This document shows, piece by piece, positions 63,536 to 64,000 of a DNA stretch of 64,000 nucleotides. The first letter of the stretch is position 1, and every line of letters starts with the position of its first letter. A program made the position numbers and the translations under genes. This DNA comes from Casp-alpha2 sp036337015 (GTDB taxonomy: Bacteria > Pseudomonadota > Alphaproteobacteria > Rhodospirillales > Casp-alpha2), in the NCBI GenBank assembly GCA_036337015.1, contig JAYZEZ010000005.1, positions 62,001 to 126,000 of the forward strand, written 5' to 3'. The notes under the pieces are model-generated. The model was not told the DNA's origin. It saw nothing but the letters and a program-made list of their open reading frames with translations, and ran no database searches.

Positions 63536-64000
63536 ATGAAATACATACAAAGTTATGATCAAAAATGGACTTGGTTTGTTACCTGTATACTTTTAGGCAT
63601 ATACATCTTCCCAGTTTCTGCGCAAGAAAAAAAACCAACTGATTTATTTTCTAATATTGAACGAAAAGCGATAGAGAATGTTGTGCGGGATTACATTATG
63701 AAAAATCCCGAACAGATCATAAATTCCTTACAAAGGATGCGCCAACAAGAAGAATCAAAAAAACAAGCCACTATTAAAATACGGCTGAAGGAACTGAGGA
63801 GCGAATTAATAAATGACCCGGATACTCCAGTTGGAGGCAATAAAAAAGGTAGTATAAATATTGTCGAATTTTTTGATTACCGATGCGGATATTGCAAAAG
63901 AGTTTTGTCTGATCTCTTAAAATTAATTAATTCTGATAATAACATTCGCATAGTATTTAAAGAGTTTCCTATTCTTGGCCCTCAATCAAAAATTGCTTCA
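63536..64000 (+). CDS. DsbA-family thiol:disulfide oxidoreductase (3' end outside the window)
   Basis: The 155 codons present begin MKYIQSYDQKWTWF and carry a signal peptide (hydrophobic core 14-27, ending VSAQ), a helical N-terminal segment of about 70 residues like ScsC/Com1-type proteins, and the thioredoxin active site CGYC in IVEFFDYRCGYCK, followed by IRIVFKEFPILGP. This is the marine/alphaproteobacterial DsbA-like arrangement in the periplasm. The frame is open to the last base. Confidence 0.9.
   Translation, partial: MKYIQSYDQKWTWFVTCILLGIYIFPVSAQEKKPTDLFSNIERKAIENVVRDYIMKNPEQIINSLQRMRQQEESKKQATIKIRLKELRSELINDPDTPVGGNKKGSINIVEFFDYRCGYCKRVLSDLLKLINSDNNIRIVFKEFPILGPQSKIAS

Overview
The window is a contiguous, gene-dense, AT-rich piece of a bacterial chromosome, most likely from an alphaproteobacterium (possibly a marine or Rhodospirillales-like lineage; this is inference). 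The reasons are the order amiC-mrcA-prfB next to a divergent rne, the divergent anmK/tyrS pair, an iscR-led SUF operon, an RNase E with an acidic insertion in its S1 domain and an Arg-rich tail, and Fur boxes of the TGANAATNATTNTCA type. I saw no tRNA, rRNA or CRISPR array and no recognisable transposase or integrase.

Layout. 1-7 kb: a partial msrA, a TPP riboswitch with thiC, a UPF0178 protein, a small secreted protein on a segment bracketed by 108-bp direct repeats, a tungsten-type aldehyde oxidoreductase and guaA. 7-9.85 kb: a foreign-looking islet (G+C-rich GMC oxidoreductase, a gene remnant, a very AT-rich methyltransferase) bracketed by a 13-bp repeat of the guaA 3' end. 9.8-22 kb: accessory metabolism and membrane proteins, namely a hydrolase, a GltD/DsrL-like flavoprotein, a MORN-repeat lipoprotein, a nucleoside phosphorylase coupled to an MFS transporter, a 2-oxoglutarate dioxygenase, two paralogous tiny membrane proteins, ChrA, an EamA permease and a YdjM-like protein.

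22.2-30 kb is an iron block. A ladder of Fur boxes precedes a DUF4856 protein. It is followed by a Fe3+ ABC transporter whose binding protein is encoded in one reading frame with a sterol-desaturase-like membrane oxygenase, then by divergent bacterioferritin and bacterioferritin-associated ferredoxin genes sharing Fur-like boxes. Beyond these lie a compact structured RNA candidate and a perfect Fur box with no gene beside it.

31-42.7 kb is a sulfur-trafficking block on the minus strand: cysE, iscR, two group-I cysteine desulfurases, sufB, sufC, sufD, sufS, sufU, sufT, an A-type carrier, a [2Fe-2S] ferredoxin and mnmA. It runs from O-acetylserine supply through persulfide and Fe-S assembly to tRNA thiolation, with three desulfurases in one cluster.

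42.8-64 kb is mostly core: a COG2945 hydrolase, anmK/tyrS, a large AsmA-like protein, a ferritin-like DUF455 protein, prfB with its programmed frameshift, mrcA, amiC, rne, an aminotransferase, a gamma-glutamyltransferase-like lipoprotein, an M48 protease, a DUF3047-like lipoprotein and a DsbA-family protein cut by the window end.

The strongest leads are the desaturase/iron-binding-protein fusion, the orphan Fur box with its neighbouring RNA candidate, the guaA islet with its nested repeats, and the 534-bp gene-preserving duplication between yaiI and the aldehyde oxidoreductase gene. Family assignments rest on reading motifs by eye; no database search was run.
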